Positions 1 to 10,300 of a stretch of DNA of 64,000 nucleotides are shown here, piece by piece (within the stretch, counting starts at the first letter, position 1; each line of letters opens with the position of its first letter). The DNA lies in NCBI GenBank assembly GCA_021780075.1, contig JAJXZL010000036.1, positions 124,001 through 188,000 of the forward strand, in the 5' to 3' direction. The notes beneath the pieces were generated by a model. It had not been told where the DNA came from. It saw only the letters and a list, made by a program, of their open reading frames with translations, and made no database searches. Both the position numbers and the translations under genes were made by a program. Source of the stretch: Acidobacteriota bacterium (GTDB taxonomy: Bacteria; Acidobacteriota; Terriglobia; Terriglobales; Acidobacteriaceae).

Positions 1-187
1 CGGTTCCGAAAGCATCGGATAGCCGCAGTGCCATTGCCGCTGTAAACGACGCCCGGCCATTCAGCAGTCGCGAGAGCGTAGACCGGGCAACGCGCAGCCT
101 CTTTGCCGCTTCGCCAACCGTAACGTTGCCTAGATACTCCCGCAGAATCTCGCCGGGATGCGCCGGATTGTGCATTGTCATTGCCAT
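1..187 (-). CDS. higA: HigA-family antitoxin (XRE HTH), partial at left edge
   Basis: Translation on the minus strand begins MAMTMHNPAHPGEILREYL and continues through a helix-turn-helix (VGEAAKRLRVARSTLSRLLNG). The HPGEIL opening is characteristic of HigA antitoxins, which bind their own promoter and neutralise HigB. The gene runs off the left edge, so the C-terminus is missing. A Shine-Dalgarno GGAGAAC precedes the ATG at 187, and the toxin stop codon lies 18 nt upstream, giving the toxin-first order usual for higBA. Confidence 0.85.
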   Translation of the reverse strand, partial: MAMTMHNPAHPGEILREYLGNVTVGEAAKRLRVARSTLSRLLNGRASFTAAMALRLSDAFGT

Positions 188-205
188 CGGAGTTCTCCTC
201 TGCAT

Positions 206-484
206 CTAGTGGTAGTCCTGGTAATCCACGAGGATTGCGTTCTCATTTTCGAACGTGAACGTCATGCGCCAATTTCCGTTCACCTTGATGGACCAATGGT
301 TTGCAAGTGCTCCTTTGAGCGGGTGCAGATCCCATCCGGGAACGTTCATGCGATTCGCGTTCTTGGCGGTATTCAGCAGGGTCAATTGTCTGCGCAGCCT
401 GGTCTCATGCGCGGGCTGAATACCGGCCTTGCTACCGGTCAGAAAGAACTTCTGCAGACCGGCGTGCCGGAACGACTGAATCAT
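206..484 (-). CDS. higB: HigB-family toxin (RelE/ParE superfamily mRNA interferase)
   Basis: 92 residues, the usual length for HigB/plasmid-maintenance killer proteins. Family hallmarks are the motif around residues 53-66 (WDLHPLKG) and the C-terminal core NGNWRMTFTF followed by an acidic DYQDYH tail. The family cleaves mRNA on the ribosome. It lies immediately upstream of the antitoxin and is likely co-transcribed with and repressed by it. Whether the pair is functional cannot be judged because the antitoxin is cut by the window. Confidence 0.85.
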   Translation of the reverse strand: MIQSFRHAGLQKFFLTGSKAGIQPAHETRLRRQLTLLNTAKNANRMNVPGWDLHPLKGALANHWSIKVNGNWRMTFTFENENAILVDYQDYH

Positions 485-560
485 GTTCGCACTGTAGCGC
501 GTAGCGCTTCACGCGTCAAGGAGTCTGGTCCGGGATCTCGTGACTGATGCTGTTCCGTTC

Positions 561-2090
561 CTACAGCATTGCGCGCTCTTTTACTTGCAGGTACTGGTTG
601 AGCACCGTCGAGGTGAGGGCTTCGGGGTGGAGGTCGAGGGTGAGCGCGCCCTGCTCGTGCATGCGGGCGAGGAGAAGTTCGCGGCGGGTGGCCATCTCCT
701 GCGCGGCGGTTGCGCGAAACATCTGCTCGACGGTGCGGGGCGCCGTGTCGGCCAGGGCTTCCACTTCAGGCTGGGCCATGGCGACGAAGAGCAGGACATG
801 ACGGCGGAGGAGTTGCGCGGCGCCATCCAAGACCTCGGGACGCATGGCCGACTCGGCCAGATCCGTAATCCACAACATGAGCGAGCGGCGCGGCTGCAGG
901 CGGTTGAGCATGGTGGTGGCGCGCAGGTGGTCTGCCTCTGCGGACTCAGTGCGCACCTGGGCGAGGGCCTCGATGAGTTGCCGCAGATGGGCTGAGCCGC
1001 GTCCGGGCAGCAGGCGCTGCTGAATTCCCTGGCCGTAGGCAAGCAAGCCGACACGGTCGCCGGAGTAGAGCGCGAGCTGGGCGAGAGCGACGGCGGTGGT
1101 GCATGCGTGGTCCAGCTTGGAGTGGACCTGGGCAGGCTTTGCAGACGCGGATCTGACCACATCCGGGCCACTTAAGAAACGGCCCTCAGGGGCTAAAGCC
1201 CCGGATGACTGCACCTGATCTTTGTACGGGCTAAAGCCCGTACCCTTCACCGCAGATGCGCGTTGAGCAGGCGGGGCGGCGGCGACACGGGAGCGCATGA
1301 GGCGTCCGCAGTCGAGCACGATCCAGACGGGCTGGCTGCGCTCGGTCTGGTACTGGCGGGTGATGGGGCTGCCACGACGGGCGGTGGCGGTCCAGCAGAT
1401 GTCGCGCAGGTCGTCGCCGGGGCGGTACTCGCGCAGGCTTTCGAAGTCGCGGCCCAGGCCGCGCTGCTGCGCGCGGCGCAGTTGCAGGTCAATCTGCCGG
1501 CTGCGGGCAAGGAATATCTGCTGCTTTTCGCTGGTGCGCAATGCGGGGTAGGCGCGCACCGTCTGCGCGAGCGGCGCTTTGGCCCAGCGCTCAACGAGTC
1601 CGAGGGGCGAGCGGTAGCGGATGTAGAGTGCACCGGCCTGCCAGTCGCCGCGCTCCTGCGGCTGCATTCGGTAACGGATGGAGGCGGGAACGTTGGGGAA
1701 AGCGGTGAGGCGCAGTGGGGGTACTTCAACGGCAAGCTGTGGAGGCAGATCGTCCTGAATGCGGCAGTCGGCGATGACGCCGCTGAGGTTTTCAAGGGTC
1801 AGCTCGATTTCGGTTTCGCTGTCGAGCGCGGGCGCATTGGACCAGGAGCGGGCGGCGGTGAGCATCGCCGGGGCGGGTAGACGGCGGCCGTCGAGGAAAG
1901 CGGCGAACAGGACGAGCGCATCCCAGGCCAGCATGGCATAACTCATCTGCTCAAACCAGAAGCCGGGGATAAGCAACAGAAAGCCTGCGAGCAGCAATGC
2001 GATGGAGCGGCGCGTGAGGGCATAACCCCAGCGGCGCTGCGGCTCGCATGCGGCGCGCACCGGCTCAGGACGCAGGGACGCAGCGATCAT
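561..2090 (-). CDS. DUF58 domain protein with a repeat-derived in-frame insertion
   Basis: 509 residues. Two hydrophobic segments near residues 28-65 are followed by a beta-rich stretch and the DUF58 core: GRDFESLREYRPGDDLRDICW, then a VWA-like strand WIVLDCGRLM. The MIDAS motif is degenerate (DCGRL rather than DxSxS). DUF58 proteins usually work with MoxR ATPases as membrane-linked chaperone-like systems. The start overlaps the moxR stop by 4 nt (ATGA), so the two are translationally coupled. About 40 residues after LDCGRLMRSRV are encoded by palindromic repeat DNA (1189-1243) that keeps the frame open; this insertion is absent from the usual DUF58 layout as I know it. Confidence 0.88.
   Translation of the reverse strand: MIAASLRPEPVRAACEPQRRWGYALTRRSIALLLAGFLLLIPGFWFEQMSYAMLAWDALVLFAAFLDGRRLPAPAMLTAARSWSNAPALDSETEIELTLENLSGVIADCRIQDDLPPQLAVEVPPLRLTAFPNVPASIRYRMQPQERGDWQAGALYIRYRSPLGLVERWAKAPLAQTVRAYPALRTSEKQQIFLARSRQIDLQLRRAQQRGLGRDFESLREYRPGDDLRDICWTATARRGSPITRQYQTERSQPVWIVLDCGRLMRSRVAAAPPAQRASAVKGTGFSPYKDQVQSSGALAPEGRFLSGPDVVRSASAKPAQVHSKLDHACTTAVALAQLALYSGDRVGLLAYGQGIQQRLLPGRGSAHLRQLIEALAQVRTESAEADHLRATTMLNRLQPRRSLMLWITDLAESAMRPEVLDGAAQLLRRHVLLFVAMAQPEVEALADTAPRTVEQMFRATAAQEMATRRELLLARMHEQGALTLDLHPEALTSTVLNQYLQVKERAML
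1180..1250. repeat. Palindromic intergenic-type repeat pair inside the DUF58 gene
   Basis: Two palindromes sharing the core GGGCTAAAGCCC: GGGGCTAAAGCCCC at 1189-1202 and a 20-nt perfect palindrome with GTACGGG arms at 1224-1243. Elements with this core are commonly dispersed between genes in Acidobacteriaceae genomes (general knowledge). Here the pair lies in frame within a coding region and encodes the sequence around KGTGFSPYKDQVQSSGALAP. Confidence 0.75.
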
Positions 2091-3085
2091 TGGCGGGGTA
2101 CCGGCACGGTGGCCACCACGTCGGCGAGCGCGCGGTCGGCGTCAAAGCCCTCCAACTCGGCCTCGGGCTTGAGGATTACGCGATGGCGCAGCACGGGCTG
2201 CACGGCGCGCTTGACGTCATCGGGGACAAGGTAATCGCGGCCATCAAAGGCAGCGGCGGCCTGCGCCACGCGCATGATGCTGAGCGCCGCGCGAGGGCTT
2301 GCGCCGAGCAGCAGCGTGGGCCACTCGCGGGTGCGGCGCGCGAGAGCGAGCATGTAACCGTACAGCTCCGGCTCAATGCGAATGGCGCGGACTTCGGCGC
2401 GCGCGGCGGCGAGCATGCCCGCTGGAATCGGCGTAATGGCGGCGTCTTCGAGCGGGCCTGCGCCTGTTCCGGCGTGGTGGCGGCGCATCATCTGGAGCTC
2501 GTCTGCCTCGGAGGGATAGGCGACGCGAATCTTCATGAGGAATCTGTCGAGCTGTGCCTCGGGCAAGGGGTAGGTGCCCTCGAAATCCACCGGGTTCTGC
2601 GTGGCGAAGACGGTGAACCAGGCGGGCAGCGGGCGGCGCGCGCCGTCGATGGTGACCTGCCGCTCCTCCATGCACTCGAGAAGCGCGGCCTGAGTGCGCG
2701 GCGGCATGCGATTGATTTCGTCCACGAGCAGAAGGTCAGTAAAAACCGGACCTGCGTGGAAGACGAATGCGTCAGAGCCGGGGCGCAGGATGGTGGTGCC
2801 GAGAATGTCAGCGGGCATGAGGTCGGGGGTGGCCTGCACGCGCTGAAAGCCGAGGCCTAGCAGTCGGCCAAGCGCTTTGACCATGAGCGTTTTGGCAATG
2901 CCGGGCACGCCCTCAAGCAGCGCGTGGCCCTGGCACAAGACGGCGATCAGCACTTCCTCAATAGCCGTGGACTGGCCGGAGATGACCTGGCCCAGCTCGG
3001 CGCGGGCGTGGGCGATGAGCTGGCTGGTGGCATGCAGCGGCGGGTTCTGATTCTGGTTTGGGCTCGGCGTGGGTTCCTGGGTCAT
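2087..3085 (-). CDS. MoxR-family AAA+ ATPase
   Basis: 332 residues from the chosen start. Walker A is GVPGIAKT, Walker B is LLLVDEINR, and sensor ATQNP and arginine-finger regions follow, with the C-terminal lid ASPRAALSIM. MoxR ATPases act with DUF58/VWA proteins in maturation or stress functions at the membrane. The ATG at 3085 has a good Shine-Dalgarno (AGGAAAGG). An alternative ATG at 3127 overlaps the DUF4350 stop as ATGA and would add 14 residues. It is the fourth gene of the 6457-561 operon. Confidence 0.93.
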   Translation of the reverse strand: MTQEPTPSPNQNQNPPLHATSQLIAHARAELGQVISGQSTAIEEVLIAVLCQGHALLEGVPGIAKTLMVKALGRLLGLGFQRVQATPDLMPADILGTTILRPGSDAFVFHAGPVFTDLLLVDEINRMPPRTQAALLECMEERQVTIDGARRPLPAWFTVFATQNPVDFEGTYPLPEAQLDRFLMKIRVAYPSEADELQMMRRHHAGTGAGPLEDAAITPIPAGMLAAARAEVRAIRIEPELYGYMLALARRTREWPTLLLGASPRAALSIMRVAQAAAAFDGRDYLVPDDVKRAVQPVLRHRVILKPEAELEGFDADRALADVVATVPVPRQ

Positions 3086-3123
3086 GAGGGCCCTTTCCTG
3101 CGGGTTGAAGTGTGCGGGTTGAT

Positions 3124-4326
3124 TCATGCGCTGCGGCGAATGGGCCCGGCGGCGTCGAGGGTTTCCTGGTGGCGGTGCAGGGCCTGGATGAGCTTGAGCG
3201 CGGTGCGTGGGTCCATGGTTTCGTTGAGTGCGGTCTCGTTGAGTGCGGCTTCTTCGCAAGCGGTCAGGTCAGCCAGAAGGCTGCTGCCGGCAGCGGGAAA
3301 GCGACGGTGAATTGCCGCGGCCAGTTCCGCGGCGCTGATTGCGGTGGGGCGCAAGCCGCAGAGGCGCAGGGCGTGGCGGCGGAAGCGCTGAAAGGCGACG
3401 GCGACGGCCGTTGAGGATGCTCCGGCGCTTCGATAGAGCGCGCCGAGCGCGTCAACAAACTCGATGGGTGCGGCGCGCTGCGGCGGCGGCAGGTCGCGCA
3501 CCGGGCCGCTGCGCCGGCTGAAGCTGAAGACGATGAGCAAGCCCAGCAGGGCAAGGCCAATGCACAGCAACGTAAGCGCAGGGCCTGCGGCATAGCTCCA
3601 GGTGGAGCGGACATCGCCGTGCAGCGACTCATCCCAATAGAAGTGATGGCCTTCACGGGGGCCGAGCGAGCTGAGCAGAAGGTCGAGGTCGTGGGCGCGG
3701 GCCAGCGAGGCGTTTTCCAGCGGAGTGGCGCTGGCCCACCAGACGACGTGACCTTTGCCGTAGTCGTACTCGACCACTGCCGGTTGGCCGGCGCAGGTGT
3801 ACTCGACGCGCTGGGTGGGATTGCCGAGCTGCCAGGTGGCGGTGGGGACCATCCACACCGAGCCGGAACCAGCGAGGCCGTCTAGCCCCTCGGGCTCCAG
3901 CTCGCAGGGGGCAAAAGAAAACTCGCTGGACGGGGCGGGCGCGCCGCCGGGCAGGATGTATCCGCCCCAGAATCCGGTGGAAAGGACGCGACCGCCGCGC
4001 TCCACAATCTGGCGGACGGCCTTGATGTCGTCGGGCTCGCGGGAGAATGGCTGCGCAAAGATCACCACCGCATCGGGGCCTGCGGCGGCTGCCAGCTCGC
4101 TGAGCGGGCGCTCGGAGCGCTCGACCGGGTAGCCGGAACGCAGCAGGGTGTCATAGGCGGCGCGGGCGCCGTGGCGGCCGGCGAGATAACTGGACGGCAA
4201 GGGATTGTCGTTGCCGTTTGCGTTGGGCAATAGAAAGCCGATGAGTACGGCCAGCGTGATGGCAATGCCGAGGCACCACGAGAGCAGGCGGCGGTCGCCG
4301 GCATCGAGCGCGGAAAGGAGATTCAT
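3124..4326 (-). CDS. DUF4350 domain membrane protein
   Basis: 400 residues: an N-terminal transmembrane helix (about 14-36), an extracytoplasmic GATase-like DUF4350 region (GARAAYDTLLRSGYPVERSERPL, then DAVVIFAQPFS and a GGRVLSTGF strand), a second membrane helix (about 230-255), and a cytoplasmic tail. DUF4350 genes typically sit beside MoxR/DUF58/DUF4129 genes, as here. The start overlaps the DUF4129 stop by 4 nt. The molecular role is unknown. Confidence 0.85.
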   Translation of the reverse strand: MNLLSALDAGDRRLLSWCLGIAITLAVLIGFLLPNANGNDNPLPSSYLAGRHGARAAYDTLLRSGYPVERSERPLSELAAAAGPDAVVIFAQPFSREPDDIKAVRQIVERGGRVLSTGFWGGYILPGGAPAPSSEFSFAPCELEPEGLDGLAGSGSVWMVPTATWQLGNPTQRVEYTCAGQPAVVEYDYGKGHVVWWASATPLENASLARAHDLDLLLSSLGPREGHHFYWDESLHGDVRSTWSYAAGPALTLLCIGLALLGLLIVFSFSRRSGPVRDLPPPQRAAPIEFVDALGALYRSAGASSTAVAVAFQRFRRHALRLCGLRPTAISAAELAAAIHRRFPAAGSSLLADLTACEEAALNETALNETMDPRTALKLIQALHRHQETLDAAGPIRRSA

Positions 4327-5465
4327 TCCGCACCGCCATTTGCGTGCCCCGCGAGGCCCTGCATTAGGGTGGTGGCGAGCGATTCGGCCCGGTGGTAGTC
4401 GGATTCGCCCGCGGGCTGGCCGCCGTACCAGGTGCGCTCAAAGCAGCGGGTGAGCTGGGCCAGGCCGGACTTGCGGGGATCGTCGGGAGCCACCAGCGCC
4501 AGGTATTCACGCGGAGTGCGTGCGCGGTCAGCGGGCCACAGGCGCTTTGACTCCAGGCGCGCGATGGACGCCCAATAGACACAATGAATGGCGCCGCGCC
4601 ACTGGCCCGCGGCGGCGAAGCGGCGCGCCTCGTCAAGCCAGTGCTGCCAGTTGCGGGCTGGAGCGGCAGGCGTGGCCGGGCTGCCGGTCTCCGGCGTGAG
4701 ATGGAGGCGCCAGCGGCGCTCCAATTGCAGCAGTGCGTAGACCAGGCCCACGCACACCATCAGGATGAATCCCCAGACGAGGGCGCGGCCCACCCAGGGA
4801 GACCGGCTCCTGAGCGTAGCGGCGGACTGGAAGAGGCGGTTGAGCCAACTGCTCAGCTTCTCCATCATCGAGTCGCTTACGGTGGGCTCCTGGAGATTGC
4901 GGAAGTCAGGGCCGGCGAGGACCTGCTGCATGGTGGTGCGCTCTGCCGGGTAGGCGGGCGAGCTTGCGGCGGCAATGCCGGCCTGGGCGAAATCGCGAGC
5001 CAGGCGTTCCCTGGCCAGCAGCAGCAACTGGGTGGTGGTGGGCTCTATTGGCTGGGCATTGGACTGGGCCGGGCCGGTCTTTGAACCGCTGGCATGCTCT
5101 GTCGCGGGTTCATCGGCTTCTTCAGCCCTGGAAAAGAGCACCCTGAGCCAGCCGTAGCGCACGAGCCGCCGTCCGGCATGTGCGCCGCTGCCCACCGGAA
5201 TACGGTCGTCCGGCCCGACAAGCATGGGGTCGCAGTGCGTGAGGTCGCGCGCTTTGGCGCAGGCCTCAACAAGCGAGGAGAGCGTTTGCAGGTGGCTGCG
5301 GTAGTCGTCCAGGGAGGCCTCACGCCAGCGGCCCGAGGGCTGCGCGGCAGGGCTGGAAGCGTAAGGCTCAACTGCGTGCGCCGGCAGGGCGATCAGGGCA
5401 GCGGCTGCACCCAGAGCCATCGCGCCTTTTCGCACCGCGTCCGCAAAGGCTCCAGGCACTCTCAC
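4323..5465 (-). CDS. DUF4129 domain protein, membrane anchored
   Basis: 380 residues, starting with GTG at 5465 that overlaps the preceding stop (GTGA). An N-terminal signal-like helix (about 12-30) is followed by an extracytoplasmic helical region, a transmembrane helix near 210-230 (WGFILMVCVGLVYALL) and the C-terminal DUF4129 domain (AAGQWRGAIHCVYWASIARLE, then RTPREYLALV and LTRCFERTWYGG). DUF4129 proteins recur in MoxR operons. Function unknown. Confidence 0.85.
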   Translation of the reverse strand: MRVPGAFADAVRKGAMALGAAAALIALPAHAVEPYASSPAAQPSGRWREASLDDYRSHLQTLSSLVEACAKARDLTHCDPMLVGPDDRIPVGSGAHAGRRLVRYGWLRVLFSRAEEADEPATEHASGSKTGPAQSNAQPIEPTTTQLLLLARERLARDFAQAGIAAASSPAYPAERTTMQQVLAGPDFRNLQEPTVSDSMMEKLSSWLNRLFQSAATLRSRSPWVGRALVWGFILMVCVGLVYALLQLERRWRLHLTPETGSPATPAAPARNWQHWLDEARRFAAAGQWRGAIHCVYWASIARLESKRLWPADRARTPREYLALVAPDDPRKSGLAQLTRCFERTWYGGQPAGESDYHRAESLATTLMQGLAGHANGGAE

Positions 5466-6457
5466 TCCTGCGATACTCCCGGCAGCGGCGGTTCGGCAGC
5501 GGACTGCGGAGCAACTACCGGAGCGGTGAGTCCTGCGGCGTCCATCATGCGTTCGATGTCATACCCCTCTTTGCGCACGCGCTGGTCATAGTAGAAGAGC
5601 GTGAGGCCGGTGGCGTAGACGGGCCCGATGAAGGTGTTGGTGACGAACGCGACCACCTGCTGCAACGCGCGAATCCCTGCAGACAGTACGCCGTGATTCT
5701 TGAAGCCGACCACGAAAAACGCTGCCTGGGTAACGAGAACCAACCCTATCTGGATGGAAATCACCAGCAGCCCCAGAAGAAAGATGCGGCCGCGCGAGCC
5801 CTTGCTGAGTTCGATGCTGCGGCGGATGGCCTGACGGGCTTTGATATTTTCCACAACACAGGCCGGCACGGCAAGCGCGTAGCGCAGGCCCATGAGGACG
5901 GTGTAGATGCCAATCGGAATGAGCAGGAGCAAGAATACTGCCGTGGCCACGCCGAAGATGAGCATGGACTGGTTTCCCGCGGCGGCGCTCGGGCCGCCGG
6001 CACCGGCCGCGACCTGGTTGAAATGGAGGACCGTTGCAAAATAGACCCCATAGAGCACGGCGATGGGCAGCCAGACGACAATCGCCGTAATCGTCATGAG
6101 CCAGAGGTAGCGGCCCAACCGGGGCAAAATGTCGGAATACGCTCCGCGAATGGTGGGCGACTGGCCCAGATGGAGCCAGCCGACTGCGCGGTTGTTGGCC
6201 GCCACAGCCGCGCCGGCAAAGATGAATGCCAGCAGCATGGAGACACCGGTGGCGCTGCGGGTAAGCCAGGCGAGCTGGCGCGTCCAGTGTTCAGCCTGCA
6301 GCAGCTCCTGCAGCCCGATCTGGATCAGGTTCAGCACCAGCAAGGCGCCTGCATACACCGCCGCAATACCGGCGAAGAGCAGAAAGTTGGACCGGTAAAG
6401 CTGGGCCGTGCGGTCGAGGATCTCGCCAAGAGAGAGGGGGCGCAGGTTCGTATCCAT
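5462..6457 (-). CDS. Multi-pass membrane protein, first gene of MoxR-DUF58 operon
   Basis: 331 residues beginning MDTNLRPLSLGEILDRTAQLYRS, with a Shine-Dalgarno AAAGGACA just upstream of 6457. I count about six hydrophobic helices. The opening LGEILDRTxxLYRxNF resembles the glycerophosphoryl-diester-phosphodiesterase membrane-domain-like family often found at the head of DUF4129/MoxR operons. No catalytic motif is visible. It shares a divergent promoter region with the sigma factor gene at 6621. Confidence 0.8.
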   Translation of the reverse strand: MDTNLRPLSLGEILDRTAQLYRSNFLLFAGIAAVYAGALLVLNLIQIGLQELLQAEHWTRQLAWLTRSATGVSMLLAFIFAGAAVAANNRAVGWLHLGQSPTIRGAYSDILPRLGRYLWLMTITAIVVWLPIAVLYGVYFATVLHFNQVAAGAGGPSAAAGNQSMLIFGVATAVFLLLLIPIGIYTVLMGLRYALAVPACVVENIKARQAIRRSIELSKGSRGRIFLLGLLVISIQIGLVLVTQAAFFVVGFKNHGVLSAGIRALQQVVAFVTNTFIGPVYATGLTLFYYDQRVRKEGYDIERMMDAAGLTAPVVAPQSAAEPPLPGVSQE

Positions 6458-6620
6458 GCCAGTGTCCTTTGAAGTGAGCGGATGCGCGCTTGCGGGGATA
6501 CTAGCACAGCCGGAAACGCACCGGCCTCTCCCGCCTGGCGGCTCCCACAAGAGTGGGACGAATTTCATTTGCAAACGAATAAACCATCCCTGTACTTGCG
6601 ATAGACTGTATACCCACGCC

Positions 6621-7286
6621 GTGGATGAACTGAGAGTGCCAATCAACGATCTGGCGAAAGCCTGCGCCCGCTCGACCGATGCGGCGGAGTGGGAAGAGTT
6701 TCTGCGGCGCAGCACGCCCATTGCCTCGCTGGTAGCGGCGCGCGTCGCCCGGATGTGGCTCGGCAGCGCAACGCCCGCAGTCGTGGATGACATCATGCAG
6801 GAAATCTTCCTCAAGCTGTGCGAGCAGGAGCGTCGTATCCTGAGGGATTTCAAGCCTCGGGGCGAGGACTCATTCCTCGGCCTGCTGCGCATTGTTGCGG
6901 TCTCAGTGGCCAACGATTATTTCCGGCGCCAGTATTCGGCCAAACGGGGTGGCAAAGTAGTAACTGTCACGCTGAGCGATGAATCTGCGCCGATGACGCC
7001 TGCGGCCTCACAAGGAGGCAAAGGAATGGAGAAGGCCGTGCTCTATTCCGAGCTGGACCGCAGAATGCGCCTGGCGCCGGGGGTCATCGCCGAGCGGGAC
7101 CGCGCCATTTTCTGGCTTTACTATCTGCAAGGACTCACCGCGGAAGAGATAGCGGAGCTGCCGGTCATGGGATTATCTGCCAAGGGAGTTGAAAGCGCGC
7201 TACGCCGCGTAACTTCCTGGTTGCGCAAGGAGATAGACCCGCATAATCCAGACGGGGTGTCGGAACCAGCCAAAGAAACCGGCTAA
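6621..7286 (+). CDS. ECF-like RNA polymerase sigma factor
   Basis: 221 residues from GTG at 6621. A region 2-like segment (VVDDIMQEIFLKLCEQE, FLGLLRIVAVSVANDYFRR) and a region 4-like helix-turn-helix (WLYYLQGLTAEEIAELP, LSAKGVESALRRVTSWLRK) are present, as in sigma-70 ECF proteins. No clear Shine-Dalgarno precedes the start, so it is uncertain; the open frame continues further upstream into the divergent gene's leader. The next gene, 38 nt downstream, encodes an anti-sigma-like zinc finger fused to a CHAT protease, suggesting a sigma/regulator pair. Confidence 0.85.
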   Translation: MDELRVPINDLAKACARSTDAAEWEEFLRRSTPIASLVAARVARMWLGSATPAVVDDIMQEIFLKLCEQERRILRDFKPRGEDSFLGLLRIVAVSVANDYFRRQYSAKRGGKVVTVTLSDESAPMTPAASQGGKGMEKAVLYSELDRRMRLAPGVIAERDRAIFWLYYLQGLTAEEIAELPVMGLSAKGVESALRRVTSWLRKEIDPHNPDGVSEPAKETG

Positions 7287-7324
7287 CGCGCAAAGGAAAT
7301 CCATTCTGGTCTGCGGTAAGTACA

Positions 7325-10300
7325 ATGCACGCGATGAAGAAAAGCGATCTTAGTTCGAGCCAATCCGCCGGCAAGCCCGCTGGCCGCACCGGAGACGGCA
7401 CTGACCGTACCCTTGAGTACCTGTCGGCGCTAGCCGCGTCTGGCATGGACGCGCGGCCAGCGGAGGAGAACAACTTCTCGCCCGCCGGGGCTGAAGCGTG
7501 TCCGGAGCCGGGCGAGTGGCTGCGGCTGGTGACCGGCGAGACGCCGGCCAGCGAAGCCGAATCCCTGCTGGCGCATGCAGCTGTCTGCGCCGCCTGCGTT
7601 GCGCGACTGCGCCAGAGCCGGCATGTGCTTGCGCAGGAAATGTCACCGGAAGAGACGGCGGAGATGGCGCATTTTGCTTCGCTGACCCCGATGTGGCAGC
7701 ACCGGCTGGCGGTTGAGCTTTCCAGAACGTCGCAGTTGCCGGCACGCAAGCGAGTGCCGGGGATTCTTTTGTGGGCAAGCGCGAGCGCGTTTACGCTGCT
7801 GGCGATGGTTACAGGCGCGACGCTGCTGTGGCAGCATGAACACACTCCAGAAAAGCTGCTGGCCGAGGCCTACAGCCACTCCCGCATTTTTGACCTGCGC
7901 ATTCCCGGCGCCGGCTATAGCGAAGTGAGGCCGGAAACGCATCTTCGCGGCGGCGGGGCGAATCGCGAGTCTGCCCCTCTGCTGGCCGCGCGCGCGCAGA
8001 TTGAGACGCAGCTTGAGAAGGCCCCTACAGACTCTCACCTGCTGCAACTGAAGGCGCGCGCATACCTGCTGGATGAGGAATATGACGCTTCCATCGACAT
8101 CCTCGATCGGCTGCTGGCCACCGGGCCTGTGACACCCAGCCTGCTGTCGGATGACGCGTCAGCGTATTTTCAGCGCGGCATAGCGACAAGCAGCGAAAAC
8201 GACCGCGCTACGGCTCTCGATTACCTGCGGCGCGCCGACGAGCTTTCGCCCGATGACCCGGTTGTGCTGTTCAATGAGGCACTGGTAATGGAAGACCGCG
8301 GGCAGGTGATGAACGCCGTCGAGACCTGGAACCGCTATTTGAATTTTGAACGCGATCCGAACTGGCTGGCGGAAGGCCGCCAGCATCTCAAGGTGCTTGA
8401 AGACAAGCTGAACCAACTAAAGAGCCACCAGAGCCGCATGGAGCAGCACCTGGCGACTCCGCAGGCGATGCATGCGCTGGCAGCGGACCCCGGCACGCTG
8501 GCGGGTATCGACGAAGAGCTGTCTTCCACGCTGCTGCCACGGCTGCTCGATTCCGCATTTCCTTTAACGGTGGATCGCTCGCGCGGCTCCCCCTGCAACG
8601 CAAACTGCACGGCAGCCCGTGCATTGCTGCATGCCCTCGCCGCTTCTCTTGAAACGAATCATCAGGACCCCTGGCTCACCGAGCTTCTTCCCTCCCCCAC
8701 ATCCTCTGTAAGCGATGGCTTTGTGCGTTCCGCGCACGCGCTGGGCCGGGCCATTGATGCGAACGCGCAGGGCGATTACACCGGCGCGGAGCGCTGGGCC
8801 GCCGAGAGCGGAGCGCTGTTTCACAAGCTGGGCAACGCAGCGGGAGAAGATCGCGCCGAAGTGGAGCGCGTGTATGCGCTGCAGCGCTCGTTTACGTTTG
8901 CGCCTTGCCACCAGGCGGCCGATGCCCTGCTGGCACACAAGACCAGCTACAGCTGGATTCGCGCCGATGCCACGGCCCTGAACGCCGGTTGCGACATGAA
9001 TCCGGGCACTGCCACGACAGACAGCCCGCTGGCGGCTGAGGCGGTTGCGCAGGCACATGCCTATCACTACATGCTGCTTGAGTTGCGCGCCAGAAATGCG
9101 TTGGGAGCCGACGCAGTGGAGTCGGGCAACACCGAGTCTGCATGGCGCTTGAATATCGAAAGCATCCGCCTCTTTTACGCGGGCGACTATCCAGTGTTTC
9201 GCGTGGCAACGACCATGTCGGGACTGGCTTTCATCGAGGATGGGACGCCGCGGGCACAACTGGACCTGCTGCTGAACCGGGAGGCTTTCTCACTTTTTGA
9301 ACTCACACAGAATCGCGCGATTCTGGCCGAACAGCGGGTCGCACTCATCAAGGCAGCCATCCGCGCGGGCGCCCTGCTGACAGCGCAGAAACAGATGAGA
9401 ATTGCGCGTAAGGAGCTTGCCCTGGCCCCGGGCCAGAAGGGATTGATGGGCTCACAGGCGGAGGGTGAAATCGCCATTGCGGGGATGTATCTGGATCGCG
9501 GTGAGCTGGACTCCGCAGCACACATGCTCGACGATGCGCATAGCCGCATGGTGGGCGAGGACAACTCACTGCAGCTCAAGAACTATGCCGTGGTGCTGGG
9601 AGGACTGGAGCTGGCGCTCGGACATCCACGCAAAGCGGAATCCACGCTGCGTGCGGCAATTTTGAAAGAGGAACTTCAGGCCCGGGGCGCGGGGCAACGG
9701 AACATCGTCGACGCCCGCGCGGATCGCGATCTCTATGCCGCACTGGCTGGCGTGTGGCTGGAGGAAAAGCGTCCCGGCATGGACATTCTGGCTCTGTGGG
9801 AGCGGTACAGGCTGCGCATCCTGGGGCGGCCCGTGCCGGCGTGCACCAATAATCAACTGAATTGCCTGAAGAGCCAGCTTGAGCGCGCGCTCAAACTGGA
9901 GCCTGCGCACAATGACCAGGATTGGCTGATGGGGCAGATTGTTCTGCGCGACCGTGTGCTGCTGTACCGGGCCGGTGGGCAACACGCGACGTGGAGCGAG
10001 GTGCATTTTCTAAGGGATGACGTGCTGGCTACATCGGCGGCTCTGGAACGCGATGTGAGTTCTCCGGCCACATCGCAGGCCTCCATCGATCAGGCTGCGC
10101 GCCGGCTTGGGGATATGCTTCTGGACGGCCTGCGCGCGGCATCAGCAGCAGACGACCTGCTGGTGCTGGAGCCGGACCCGCTGCTCGGCAATGTACCCTG
10201 GCCGTCGGTCGAAACCGCCGAGGGCCCCATCGGCCTGCGCTTCAATCTGGAAGAGGCGCCGTCAGTGTTGCTGGACCGGCAACCCGCCGGGCAAACCATC

